Notes: a model not told the origin generated them from the letters alone. A stretch of DNA of 64,000 bases from Branchipolynoe longqiensis (GCA_030323885.1 CM059193.1:72019543-72083542), one strand, 5' to 3'. Shown: positions 19,835 through 30,616, counted from the stretch's first letter. Numbers and translations: made by a program.

Positions 19835-20985
19835 TTGTTTTACATCCTAGCAACATCTAAGGTCATATCAGGATGGGTGACAGTGTGCACTCATTGCAAC
19901 TTTATAGTGCTGCCGTACTGGGAGACCAGGCTGTTGGGCTTCATGACCCAATGTCCCACACAGTCACAATATCCCGATACTGTGCGAACCAGTCCTTGCC
20001 TTATCCTATTAGTGCCGAGCGCCAAGCTAGGTAGTGACAAGTATCAATTTTGTACGTCATTGGTTAAGGCCCTGTCACACTACGACGTTTCCTACCAACG
20101 CGCGTCGACGTGTTGCCTTTTTGGTCGAAACGTCGGTACACGTCCGGTACGTTACCGGCGCGTTAACGGCGCGTTACCGGCGCGTTACCGGCGCGTCGGT
20201 ACATAGCAACGTTTGAAGGAACAAGTCGGCGCGCGTCTGCGCGCGTCGGGGCGCGTCAAGGTTTTGTGCTTGCACAAAACTTTCGACGGGCCGCAACGCG
20301 CGGCAGCGTTTTGGGGGGCGCGTTACGGACGCGTTTAGCAACACGTCGACACGCGTTGGCGGCGCGCAGGCGGAACGCTGGCAGGACGTTGATCAACGTC
20401 GGTTAACGTTGGCTTTTTTTTCCCCAAAATGCGAGCGTTCTGTCGGCGCGTCGGGAACGTCAGATCGACGTGTTGTGGGCGCGCCATTGGCGTTGCTCCA
20501 GCGTTTCTCGGCGCGTTGGACGTGTTGCCGGCGCGCCTCGATGCGTTGGCCGCGCGGTTGTGGACGCGCTGCGGGCGCGTCCTAACGTGTTGCTCGCAGG
20601 TATGTACGCGTTGACATGGTTCTAACCCAACACCAACGCGCCGACAGCGCGCCGACAGCGCGCCGATGGCGCGCCGATGGCGCGCCGGTGTCACGCTGGG
20701 AACCCGTTGGCGGGACGTTGGCATTCTGTTCCGCCGCGCGTCGAAGCCCGTTGGCCGCGCGCTAATAGCACGCTACTAACACGCTGTGCCGCGTCAAACT
20801 TTCTCCCAAAGCGCCGAAAAGTTTGACGTTTCTCGACGGGTTGCAAATATTTTGCGCGTTGCCGGCACGCCGGGGGAAACGTCGTAGTGTGACAGGGCCT
20901 TTAGACTCAGCCGTCATTTGAACTCTCGATATACCGCAATGGAAGCCTGCATTCTTACTGATTCGGCCACAGCGTCTGTGTTGCA
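19835..20985 (-). mobile_element. SINE-1 copy interrupted by an inverted-repeat element
   Basis: The body (19835-20066, ending GTCATTGGTTA) continues after the insertion at 20901 with TTAGACTCAGCCGTCATTTG and CTCTCGATATACCGCAATGG, i.e. the SINE's head. Removing 20067-20900 and one copy of TTA restores the usual GTCATTGGTTnGACTCG junction. Confidence 0.85.
20067..20900. mobile_element. Element E1: 834-bp non-autonomous DNA transposon, 26-bp perfect TIRs, TTA target duplication
   Basis: The ends are AGGCCCTGTCACACTACGAC and its exact inverse, perfect over 26 bp. TTA at 20064-20066 and 20901-20903 flanks it. The interior is CpG-rich, full of GCGCG-type motifs and short inverted repeats, and has no transposase. 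A central palindrome, GTTTTGTGCTTGCACAAAAC, sits at 20261-20280. A 3-bp TTA/TAA-type duplication is the rule for PIF/Harbinger-like transposons (also ISL2EU), so that superfamily is the best guess. Relatives lie at 40691-42495. Confidence 0.85.
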
Positions 20986-21004
20986 ACCAGGACAAATATA
21001 TATA

Positions 21005-21285
21005 TGCCGAGCTAGGTAGAAACAAGTATCAATTTAATATGTCATTGGTTTGACTCGGCTGGGATTCAAACCCCCAACCTTCCGCACAGGAAGCCTGCGC
21101 TCTACCAATTCGACCACCACGTCCGGTCAGCGGTTAAGATTCAAACTTCAAACCTTCCGCACTGGAAGCCTGCGCTCTACCAATTCGACCACCATGCGCG
21201 GTCAGCGGTTAAGATTCAAACTTCGAACCTTCCGCACAGGAAGCCTGCGCTTTACCAATTCGACCACCACGTCCGGTCACCAACC
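21005..21285 (-). mobile_element. SINE-1 head with the tRNA-like unit in triplicate
   Basis: After GAGCTAGGTAGAAACAAGTA and the GTCATTGGTTTGACTCGGC junction, a ~76-bp tRNA-like unit is repeated three times. As read on plus, each has AACCTTCCGCAC.GGAAGC, CTGCGCTYTACCAATTCGAC (A-box side) and CACCAYGYSCGGTCA. Confidence 0.85.
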
Positions 21286-21725
21286 TTAGATAGAACCCAT
21301 TCACTTCACCCGGCGTGGAAATATACCACCTTTTTGGTTTTTATTGCACCTCATATAGAGTAGACAGCAATCTAATGTTCCAGAATAATACTGCTCAGTG
21401 AAAATGCCTATGCTATGCTCTAATTTAGGACCTGGGACCTCTAGCTTCTCCTACTACACCATACCACATGTGAGCAGTGATCTCAATGATTAATTCACGT
21501 CGTGATTTATTCACATGATTAACATGTTGCTGACATGATTTATTTACATCCCCCTGGCGTCAAACCCTCCTCCCCCTCCTACCCCCTTCGCCCCCCCCTG
21601 CCACCACCACCCACCCCGCCCACACACTCCCCATCTCCCTCCCGCCAATCCACAACCACACGTGACATGACCGACGAGATCTCGTGCCCAAGACCAATGG
21701 CGGGATTTACTAACACAATTTACAA
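21286..21725. other. No gene seen; C-rich microsatellite
   Basis: C-rich run at about 21565-21655; otherwise unrecognised. Confidence 0.5.
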
Positions 21726-21975
21726 CCAAAATAAGGTGGTACCAAAAGACATACGCCAAAATAACTATCTTATTTTAACAAACATATGGACAAATATCTA
21801 TGTTATTTAAAGAGAAAATATGCCAAAATAACCATGTTATTAAAGAAAAACATATGCCAAAATAACTATGTTATTTTGAAACACATATATGTCAAAATAA
21901 CTATGTTATTTAAAAAAAACATATGCCAAAATAACTATGTTATTTTTAAACACATATGTCAAAATTACTATATTG
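21726..21975. repeat. AT-rich tandem repeat, ~45-bp unit
   Basis: About six copies of a unit containing CATATGCCAAAATAACTATG and TTATTT. The core AAATAAC.ATGTTATTT is palindromic. Confidence 0.85.
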
Positions 21976-22744
21976 TTTGTTTAAACTTAAAAAGGAATTT
22001 GCTATTTCTGATGGGTAGCCCTACTTGTTATATGCGGGAGGACAGGGGTTAATTTCTTTTTACTGAATGTATTTTATTCAGCGAATAATGTCTTTTGTCA
22101 GCGACAGAGCACTGGTCTTCCGGCCATTCAGTACAATTTGTTGGTACATAAATGACAATATCAGTTGCAATAATAACCACATGAAAATCCTGTTCGATAA
22201 TAAAAGCATAATTTAAATGAACTATTAGTTGTAATAGTAACCGCATACAATTCCAGTTCAACATATGTATTATGCACTTGGTGAGTATGCATCACATGGT
22301 ATTGTTGCATGATTCTAGAATTGTCTTTAAACGCTTCATGGCATGCTTCTATTTGCAAAGGCACAGCACAGTTTGAAACTGATCGTATATCTCAAGCTAA
22401 ACAAAAGTGTCATCAGAGAAAAGACCATCTCCTTCATCTAGCAGACTCTCTGACTGCAGCTATTTAACGTACCACCATACATTCCGAGCACAAATTGGAC
22501 TCGTTCGGCATCGATGAGTTCACAACAAATGATGAGTTGCTGTCATCATCGCCACTGAGGGACAACCAAGAAGATGTGTGAGGGAATCCCATATTATAAC
22601 ATCTTCAACAGACAACTGTGAATCTAGCCCAATATTGTCCTCACATAGCAGGTGTCTTGTCCCCAGAAGGATACTGAAATTAAATAGTTTTCTATATTGA
22701 AAGATTGTCCTTACATGGTTGGTTGATTTGTTGGAGTTTTACGT
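21976..22744. other. No gene seen
   Basis: Unique AT-rich DNA. Near 22719-22752 a scrap of SINE-1 tail (TTGTTGGAGTTTTACGTC) precedes the next SINE. Confidence 0.5.
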
Positions 22745-23270
22745 CGTGGCATCATTTATGGTCATGTCGTGGGGGTGATGAAAATGGGAAATATTGACCC
22801 TAGAGTGGGATTCGAACCCACATCTCTTTGCATTTCGGGCCAGTGTGCTAACCATTACACAACCTAGGCTCCCTGATATCACCACACTACCCATGCCTAC
22901 CTGTTTATGTGGTTACTTGCCTGAGTGGTCAGTGCAGACCAGTACACTAATCCCCTTGGAATTGTAAGTCTTGTAATGCTTACAATTACATACATACAGG
23001 CAATGCACTAACACATACATACACAGGGTAGGTTCAACAACCATACAGCGCAAAGCTTGTACAGGATCATGGAAACGGCAAACAGTGTCGTGGGGGTGAT
23101 GAAAATAGGAAATATTGTGCCTAGAGCGGGACTCGAACCCACATCTCTTTGCATTCCAGGCCAGTGTGCTAACCATTACACCACCTAGGCTCCCTGATAT
23201 CACCACCGTACCCACGCCTACCTGTGTATGTGGTTACTTGCCTGAAAGGTCAGTGCAGACCACTACAGTC
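22745..23270 (-). mobile_element. Two SINE-3 copies in tandem
   Basis: 22745-22960 and 23025-23270 both carry, as read on plus, GGGTGATGAAAATRGGAAATA, GACTCGAACCCACATCTCTT (B-box side), GCTAACCATTACACMACCTA (A-box side) and CTCCCTGATATCACCAC. Between them lies TGTAAGCATTACAAGAC-type sequence (minus) that also recurs at 25010-25065. Confidence 0.8.
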
Positions 23271-24165
23271 ATTTCAGGACAGGTACTGACTTGTGAAAGT
23301 GCGCATTCATGGCGACCTTATAGTGCTGCCCCAGTGGAAAATCAGCACCATTACCTGATATCCCAATCAGTCGGATTATCCTGACACTGAGGCTAACACA
23401 TCCTTGCCATATCCTATTAAGGCGGAGTGCCAAGCTAGGAAGCAACAAGTATCAATTTTGTAAGTCATTAGCCGTGTTTACACGGGGAATTGTGAAACGA
23501 TCTAGACAAAGCGATTTATATGAAGCGTTTTAGAGGCGCGTTTACACGGACGGAGTTTGAAAGTGTTTTGGCGCTGGGAACCAGCAGTCTTAGTGGTCCG
23601 CCTGTAGCTGGCGAGCACTGCTATTTGTTTAGTTTACACTTGGCGATTCGACGCCGATGTAGCTGCTACGTTAATATCGCTTGGAATTTAAGGTTAATTT
23701 AATTAAATTTCATTATTTGAGTATGTAATTCTGTTAAATATGATCGCATTCAATAGATTTCGGCCTAATCGGTCCCTAACACTGCCGGGCACCAGCGATA
23801 GTTACAGCTGAGCTTGTAGCTGGCGAGCACTGCTATTTTACACTATTGCCACCCGGGAACCAGCTGAATCGCTTCAAATAAACCACCTCGCGAGGTGGTA
23901 TAGATGAACCATTTCATATGAATCGATTCAGCCCTAAAACGCCTCAGAGTCGCATTTACACGCCAAATGTGAGTCGATCTAGGCAAGTCGTTTTATATGA
24001 AGCGTTTTAAATCGCCCGTGTAAACAGAGCTATTGATTTCACTCGACCTGGAGTTAAACTATTTTGTAAGTCATTGGTATCACTCGACTTAGAATTGAAC
24101 CTCCTATCTCCCGCATGGGAGGTCTGCGCTCTACCGATTCGGCCACCGCGTCCGTTTGTCCACAC
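23262..24165 (-). mobile_element. SINE-1 copy interrupted by element F
   Basis: Body at 23262-23469, then element F, then the head side at 24032-24165 (CACTCGACTTAGAATTGAAC, GGTCTGCGCTCTACCGATTC). The junction segment TTTTGTAAGTCATTGG is present twice on the right side, so the SINE also has a small internal duplication. Confidence 0.8.
23470..24031. mobile_element. Element F: ~562-bp inverted-repeat element, ATT target duplication
   Basis: The left end AGCCGTGTTTACACGGGG and the right end GCCCGTGTAAACAGAGCT are inverted repeats, flanked by ATT at 23467-23469 and 24032-24034. About 60 bp next to the left end (CGATCTAGACAAAGCG, then TTTATATGAAGCGTTTTA) recurs in direct orientation next to the right end. 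GTAGCTGGCGAGCACTGCTA is present twice inside. No transposase frame. Confidence 0.8.
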
Positions 24166-24500
24166 ATGGGAATGGGTGCATCTATCACCAGGGGTCACGG
24201 AAAACTGTCACTACTGTTTCCCTGAATAATCTAGTGCCACCAACATGGTCGCGAAATTGTTAGCAAACTGTCACCGGGCTCACCTCTCGCTCACACCTAC
24301 CCATCAGGCATTTAAGTTTCCATGACAACAGGGACGCTGCAGATAGTTAGACTCTCTAATTGCCGCCACGGTGAAGGTTGCAGTTGAAAGGCCAACACAT
24401 TTGTGAAAAGTGAACAGGTTCTATCCATGCACGGCCTTTAGAGATCCGGAAAAGGTATTTGTGTACAGTTCCTTTCCGCAAGTATTGCACATAGCTTCAT
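24166..24500. other. No gene seen
   Basis: Unique DNA between SINEs. Confidence 0.45.
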
Positions 24501-24504
24501 GTAT

Positions 24505-24805
24505 CACCGCAGTAGCCGAATCGGTACAGTGTACGCTCCACATCCGGAAGGTCGAGAGTTTTCAAACCCGGCCTAGTCAAACCAATCACCTACAGAATCA
24601 ATCCAATGACTAACGGCTTGTTGCTACCTAGCCTGGCGCTCCGCATTACTAGGATAGGGAATGGATTTGTTGGCTCAGTACCCAGGATAATGTGACTGTG
24701 TGGGAAATCAGGTAATGGTGCCAGCGGTCTGATTTCCCAGTGGGGTAGCACGATAAAGTCGCCAGGAGTGCGCACTGTCACAAGTCAGGACCCACTCCGA
24801 TATAA
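24505..24805 (+). mobile_element. SINE-1 copy with tRNA-like head
   Basis: Head AGTAGCCGAATCGGTACAGT, degraded B box (GTTTTCAAACCCGG), then TAGCCTGGCGCTCCGCATTA, GTGGGGTAGCACGATAAAGT and GTGCGCACTGTCACAAGTC. The terminal ~40 bases are disturbed where a SINE-3 adjoins. Confidence 0.8.
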
Positions 24806-25190
24806 CGTGATATTGTCATGGCGGTGATGAAAATGTGAAATATTGCGGCTAGAGCGGGACTCGAACACACATCTCTTTGCATTCCGGGCCAGTGTGCTAA
24901 CTATTACACCACCTAGGCTCCCTGATATGTCACCACACTACCCACGCCTACCTGTCTATGTGGCTCCTTGCCTGAGAGGTCAGTGCAGACCACTACACTC
25001 ATCCCCCTGGAATTGTAAGTCTTTTAATGCTTACAATTACATACATACAGGCAATGCACTTACACCACATCTCTTTGCATTCCGGGCCAGTGTGCTAACC
25101 ATTACACCACCTAGGCTCCCTAATGTCACCACACTACCCACACCTACCTGTATATGCGGCTCCTTGCCTGAGAGGTCAGTGCAATAAGTT
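24806..25190 (-). mobile_element. Two SINE-3 copies in tandem, second partial
   Basis: 24806-25065 is nearly full; 25066-25190 repeats the tRNA-like part (CATCTCTTTGCATTCCGGGC, GCTAACCATTACACCACCTA) and ends in GCCTGAGAGGTCAGTGCA. A SINE-1 tail scrap (GTTGCCAGGATGTAAAACCC) follows at 25187-25210. Confidence 0.8.
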
Positions 25191-25319
25191 GCCAGGATGT
25201 AAAACCCAACAAACAATTAATTTGGTGTCCCATTTTAATCGATGGGTAACTATTTATATCGATATTAAAACTTATTGGCCATCACCTGCTGTGAATTCTC
25301 ATTTGATGTAATCTCATTT

Positions 25320-26235
25320 GGAGAGGTCATCTGACATCTGATGGCAGTTGAAGAACTAATGATGCAGCACGCTCTGTGAAAAAGGTCTTATAGGGGATTT
25401 CCACCACCAATCCCCGCCCTCTGACGGCAATAGAAGTACTAATGATGCAGCATGCTCTGTGAAAAAGGTCTTATAGTGGATTTCCACCACCAACCTGGCC
25501 TCTCATGGCAGTGAAAGAATTAATAATGCAGCATACTTTGTGAAAAAGGTCTTATTGTTGATTTCCACCACCAACCTGCCCTCTGACGGCAGTGTAAGTA
25601 CTAATAATGCAGCATGCTCTGTGAAAAAGGTCTTATAGTGGATTTCCACCACCAACCTGCCCTCTGACGGCAGTAGAAGAACTAATGATGCAGCATGCTC
25701 TGTGAAAAAGGTCTTATAGTGGATTTCCACCACCAAGCTGCCCTCTCACGGCAGTGTAAGTACTAGTAATGCAGCATACTCTGTGAAAAAGCTATTATAG
25801 TGGATTTCCACCACCAAGCTGCCCTCTGACGGCAGTGTAGGTACTAATAATGCAGCATGCTCTGTGAAAAAGGTCTTATAGTCGATTTCCACAACCAACC
25901 TGCCGTCTGATGGCAGTATAAGTACTAATAATGCAGCATGCTCTGTGAAAAAGGTCTTATAGTCGATTTCCACTACCAACCTGCCCTCTGACGGCAGTGT
26001 AAGTACTAATAATGCAGCATGCTCTGTGAAAAAGGTCTTATAGTCGATTTCCACTACCAACCTGCCCTCTGATGGCAGTGTAAGTACTAATAAGCAGCAT
26101 GCTCTGTGAAAAAGGTCTTATAGATAGTAGATTTCCACTACGGACCTGCCCTCTGACGGAGTGGAAGAACTAATAATGCATGTAGCAGTTGGCTGCAGTG
26201 TGGTCTGTGGAAAAGGTCTTTAGCGGATTTCCACC
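25320..26235. repeat. 81-bp minisatellite
   Basis: About eleven units, each with GGCAGT.TAAGTACTAATAAT, GCAGCATGCTCTGTGAAAAA, GGTCTTATAG and TTTCCACCACCAACCTG. Spacing is 81 bp in the central part. Because 81 is a multiple of three, a 27-residue peptide repeats in open minus-strand frames. Edge units are diverged and carry indels. Confidence 0.9.
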
Positions 26236-26944
26236 ACATGAATACAGCTTTTGTTGACAAACATACGTAATGTTAACAACTAATCAATAGGTTTCGTTGT
26301 AGAAAGTCAATATTATATGTTTTTATCTAGATCAGAGCAAGAACAAACTGCTATATCTATAGTAAAACTAAATCATCTAGCGCTAAGGCCAAATACAATT
26401 TAAATTGCTGATCGTCCCAGCCCGTCCCTGAAAAACCGCCCAGCCCTGATTTTAATTAGTTTTTCTTAAACTGTTAAAAATGTGTCGGGCTAGCAACAAT
26501 TCAACTTTCGTAACCACACAATCTGTGCAACATAGATCATATGTATTATGTCTATGTCATCCACCAGACGCTATACATAACTGGGGGGAAAAAAACACAC
26601 AAAACACAAAACCACCCGGCTGATCCTAATTTGTGTGATCAAAAGGCTCATCACCAACCTTTTTTTTATTTGACCTAATTACACAATTATGAAATTCGCC
26701 ATATATTCAAGACAACCAATGCTTGTTTTAAGCAATTTCTTTCTTTGTACCTTTTGAAAGTATATTGTTCGCGATTAATTCCCAATTTTGATTTTCCGAC
26801 CGGGTTTAATGCGGCTCGGTGCGGGGTAAGGACGACAATGGGGGTGGAAACCCTACACCTCAACAAACCACCGATCTGTTGACATCCCCCATTCTCTGCA
26901 GGAGTCCGCTGCGCGGGAAATTAGAATTGTAAAGAAGGACCCGG
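26236..26944. other. No gene seen
   Basis: AT-rich unique DNA becoming CpG-richer after ~26800. Confidence 0.5.
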
Positions 26945-27265
26945 TAGTCACCTGCGCATGCGCAAGCCGATATGCGCATGCGCAAACCCCCGTCTGCGCA
27001 GCGTCAGACAAAGAACGCAGCTGTCAGTCACCGCGATACCCGAAGTGCTCGGATCTACTTGCATCGTGGCCCGAATTTCCCCGTATTATCGCTCACATTT
27101 CAGTCACGCTCCGGGAGATGGCGCCACCGCTACATTACGCAATCACGGCGGTGATCACGTGAGTGTGAGAGTCACGTGATTGGTGAACTGCCAGAGCGCC
27201 GTTGACGTTGAGTTATAGTCGTCGTTATACTGATGGATTATGCTCCAAGAAAAATGGCGGGAAAA
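26945..27265. promoter_or_regulatory. CpG-rich promoter-like region with NRF-1, E-box, CCAAT and E2F-type motifs
   Basis: Two perfect NRF-1 palindromes, TGCGCATGCGCA, lie at 26953-26964 and 26973-26984. Two CACGTG E-boxes lie at 27156-27161 and 27173-27178, the second directly followed by ATTGG (a reverse CCAAT box). ATGGCGGGAAA at 27254-27264 fits an E2F site. CpG density is well above the flanking DNA. This combination is typical of housekeeping, often bidirectional, promoters in animals. No adjacent exon is recognisable: the ATG inside the E2F site opens only six codons. It is a candidate start region for a gene whose exons are outside the window or too short to see. Confidence 0.5.
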
Positions 27266-27650
27266 GATTGTTGAGGCAGACGACAATTTTTTGTTTGTTT
27301 TTGCTCCAAAAATATCACAGCATAGCGATTGTATGCAGGAATATTAATTATCCTCAGATTTGTAATGGATATTGGAGATCCGTGTAGACTAGGAAGATAA
27401 TGCAGGAATCCAATATCAGTAGAAGAATTGCTAGCAAAACACATGCGTTGGTCTTGGTTTAACCAAATCTTCACTGACCATAAAAACAATTCACCCAAAC
27501 AGCCAAAGTCGCTTAGCGTTCACTTTTTTAATAATAAAAAGCACAAAAACAATCTCACAAGCAATTAGTAAGTAAGCCATACAGATTTTTGTGTGATGTT
27601 TTCTTCTACACTACGTAGTCGTACTTTGCTTGAGAGGTTTTGAAAAGTGT
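27266..27650. other. No gene seen
   Basis: AT-rich; an 86-codon minus-strand frame over 27238-27498 has no recognisable domain and I do not call it. Confidence 0.45.
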
Positions 27651-27654
27651 TATT

Positions 27655-27957
27655 TTTGTGTGGTGGAGTGGTTAGAGTGTCTGACTTTGTTCTAGGTAGG
27701 ACTCCTAATCTGAAGGTTGGTGGTTTGATTCCCCATGTCCCCACCTCTGCCAATTTGGATTTCCACCGCTGTGTATAACTTACAGCGTCATCAAAGGCCA
27801 GTTGCTCTCATACCATGTCTATGTGGTGTGGGAGGTTTAAAAATCCCTTGGGTCGGTAAAAGTGTAGGCTCGGGCTTTCTATCGACAAACTGTCTAATGG
27901 TGAAAACAAGTCTATTCAGACTTATCCATGATAGGCAGTATGAATCTTCAAATAACA
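27655..27957 (+). mobile_element. SINE-2, full-length copy
   Basis: tRNA-like head (GGTGGAGTGGTTAGAGTGTC, B box GGTGGTTTGATTCCCC), body with CCAATTTGGATTTCCACCGC, CATACCATGTCTATGTGGTG, CTCGGGCTTTCTATCGACAA and TTATCCATGATAGGCAGTAT, ending TCTTCAAATAAC then A-rich. This copy links the 5' piece at 14276 and the 3' pieces at 3725 and 14848 into one family. Confidence 0.85.
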
Positions 27958-28415
27958 AAAAAAAACACCAAAATATGGGGCTAATTTTATAGGTCAAGTA
28001 CCCAAGTTCCACTATCCGATACAACTCGCCTGTATCGGATGGAAAGACCAACTTTCTCCGACATAGCATTGATATCAGTGATACATGCAATGTTGTCTTA
28101 TGGCATACAATTCACTTTTGCTATGTGTATTAAAAAAAAGTTATTGTTGCCCCTTTGAGTAAAAGTTTTGTCGGGGGTGGGGTGGGGGGGGGGGGCGACA
28201 ACCGTATTCGTAAGAGTGGGAGAGTTAGTGGAAGTGGAGCCTGTGAATAGCGTGAGAAGGGGGATCTTGTCTGAACTACAGGGCAATTTAAACCAAGAAT
28301 TCACCATAATAATTTAGCTTTAAAAAAACCCTCCAAAACCACAAACTGAAATTATGGTTTCCACCCTCTCAAAAATATGCACACAAAAACTTGTATGTTA
28401 CTAATATATTCGCCT
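27958..28415. other. No gene seen; G-rich run
   Basis: A G-run near 28180-28195. Otherwise unrecognised. Confidence 0.45.
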
Positions 28416-28417
28416 TT

Positions 28418-28680
28418 GAAAAGAGAGCGACAGCGACAGAGAGACAGGGACATATAGACAGATAGAGAGAAATATAGACAGGCAGAGCTATGGAGAGAGA
28501 CATGGAGACATGGACAGATATATACAGATAGAGAGACAGAGAGACTGAGAGAGACATAGAGAGACAAAGACAGGGAAAAACAGAGATATACATAAACAAA
28601 TAGAGAGAAACAGAGAGTCAAAGAGAGATAGAAAAAGACATATATATAGAGAGACAGAGAGACAGAGAGAGAGGTTGTTT
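28418..28680. repeat. GAGACA/GAGAGA microsatellite
   Basis: Degenerate (GAGACA)n and (GA)n. A similar block occurs at 28975-29092, the two separated by a SINE-1. Confidence 0.9.
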
Positions 28681-28682
28681 TT

Positions 28683-28972
28683 GTTCTTTGTTTGTTGTTT
28701 TACATCCTAGCAACATCTAAGGTCATATCAGGACGGGTACCGACTTGTGACAGTGTACGCCCATGGCGACTTTATAATTGCTGGCCCAATGAGAAATCAG
28801 GCCGCAGGCACCATGACCCGATATCCCACTCACGCACATTATCCTGACACTGAGCTCACCAATCCTTGCCATATCCCAATAATGCCGAGCAGCTGGCTAG
28901 GAAACGACAGGTTCGGATCTCCCGATCTCCCAAAGCAGGAGACGGCCGCTCAACTCATTCGGCCATCCCGTC
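28683..28972 (-). mobile_element. SINE-1 copy with head
   Basis: Tail TTTACATCCTAGCAACATCT, body, then GGTTCGGATCTCCCGATCTC and CTCAACTCATTCGGCCATCC (head on minus strand). It is inserted within the GAGACA microsatellite, which flanks it on both sides. Confidence 0.85.
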
Positions 28973-29092
28973 TGAGACAGAGAGAACCAGAGAGAGATAC
29001 AGAGAGAGACAGAGATAGACAGAGAGTGACAGAGCGAAACAGACAGCCAGAGACACAGAGAGACCGAGAGATATACAGAGAGAGACATAGAG

Positions 29093-29327
29093 TTTGTTTG
29101 TTTGTTGTTGTACGTCCTAGCAACATCTAAGGTCATATCAGGACAGGTACCGACTTGTGATAGTGCGCACTCATGGCGACTTTATAGTGCTCCCCCCCTG
29201 GAAGACCAGGCTACCAGCACCATGACCTGGTATCCCACTCAGTCACATTATCCTGACACTAAGCCAACCAGTCCTTGCCCTATCCCAATAATGCCGAGTG
29301 CCTGGCTAGGAAGCGACAAGTATCAAC
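29093..29327 (-). mobile_element. SINE-1 copy, headless
   Basis: Tail GTACGTCCTAGCAACATCTA through GGCTAGGAAGCGACAAGTAT, again next to GAGA microsatellite. Confidence 0.85.
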
Positions 29328-29654
29328 AGAGAGAGAAAGAGGAAGGATTCCTCTGCTGCTAGAAACGAAAAGAAGTTGCTTTTGTAGAATATTTTTTTCG
29401 GTTGATATTTTCAGACTTCTCTGAGATAGATAGATGGTGAGTGAGAAAGGGAGAAACACAAACATCAGAAGGAAAGAAGAAAAAACCAGAGAGAGAGGGT
29501 GTGATTGACGATAATCACACGGTGCGCGGCCTCTCATGTTTCCACACTTAACGAGAGGCAACTGTTCACACCTCGGGCCGCTCACGCAGCCTCTCTATAC
29601 TACTGAAAACAGTTTTCACACGTGCAAGACTTCGCCATGCTATAAGCTAGGCAC
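29328..29654. other. No gene seen
   Basis: GA-rich edge, then unique DNA. Confidence 0.45.
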
Positions 29655-29990
29655 CTGGTCAGGTTGTTGTAGTTTTAAGTCCTAGAAACATCTAAGGTCA
29701 TATATCGGGATGGGTACCGACTTGTGACAGTGCACACTCATAGCGACTTTATAGTGCTGCCACACTGGGAGACCAGACCGCCAGCACCATGAACTGATAT
29801 CCCACTCAATCACATTATCCTGATACTGAGCCAACCAGTCCTTGTCCCATCCTAATAATGACCAGTGCCTGGCTAGGAAGCGACAAGTATACATTTTTAA
29901 GTCATTCATTTGATTTGACCAGGGTTCGAATCCCACGATCTACCAAAATGGGAGACCGATGATCAACTCATTCAGCCATCCCGTCTGGCG
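29655..29990 (-). mobile_element. SINE-1 copy with head
   Basis: Tail AAGTCCTAGAAACATCTAAG, body, junction AAGTCATTCATTTGATTTGA, B box GGGTTCGAATCCCAC (plus-strand reading) and head end TCATTCAGCCATCCCGTCTG. Confidence 0.85.
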
Positions 29991-30616
29991 GCCATTAAAA
30001 AGGTCTTTTCACTACCCATGTATGTGCTGCATAAGCCATTATACAAGTATAATAAGGCCGGCAGCTTCCATCTGGTCCTCAGCCTCTATTCCTTCCTCCC
30101 TCAGTCATCGACTGGAGGAGTCTTAACGGAGTCGTCTATTGTTCCAGCCTAGCTTACCTCAAATCTGATTGGGGGTGCCACCTGTCTCCTCACGCATCAC
30201 CTGCCTCCTCCCATCTACCCTCAATGTACCGCTGAATATAGAATATATGTATATATATATATAATATATATATAATATATATATATATAATATATATATA
30301 ATATCTATATATAATAATTATATAATATATATAATATATAAAGTCTTTGCTACAGTACTATAAGGAGACAAGACAAGGAAGTGGATTGAGATATTCCAGT
30401 GCACGAGTGACAGTATTGACGCCGCTGGTCGGGTTGGGGGTGGTGGCGCCACCTGTCCCAACTGTGAAAAGGGGTCACCCATAAAGTAGTACATGACATA
30501 TGGGTGATCATATAGGGAATATTCCCTTTCGCACCTTTATACTCACATACATCGTATACACCACCTATATATATATAATATTTATTATATATATATTATA
30601 TATATTATATATATAT
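29991..30616. other. No gene seen; two TA-rich microsatellites
   Basis: TA-rich runs at 30244-30346 and 30558-30616. The second directly abuts the retroelement's A1 repeat, and a similar run follows its B2 repeat. Confidence 0.6.

Noticed and set aside
27238..27498. 86-codon minus-strand ORF beside the promoter-like patch
   Set aside because: No recognisable domain, ordinary AT-rich composition, and length expected by chance.
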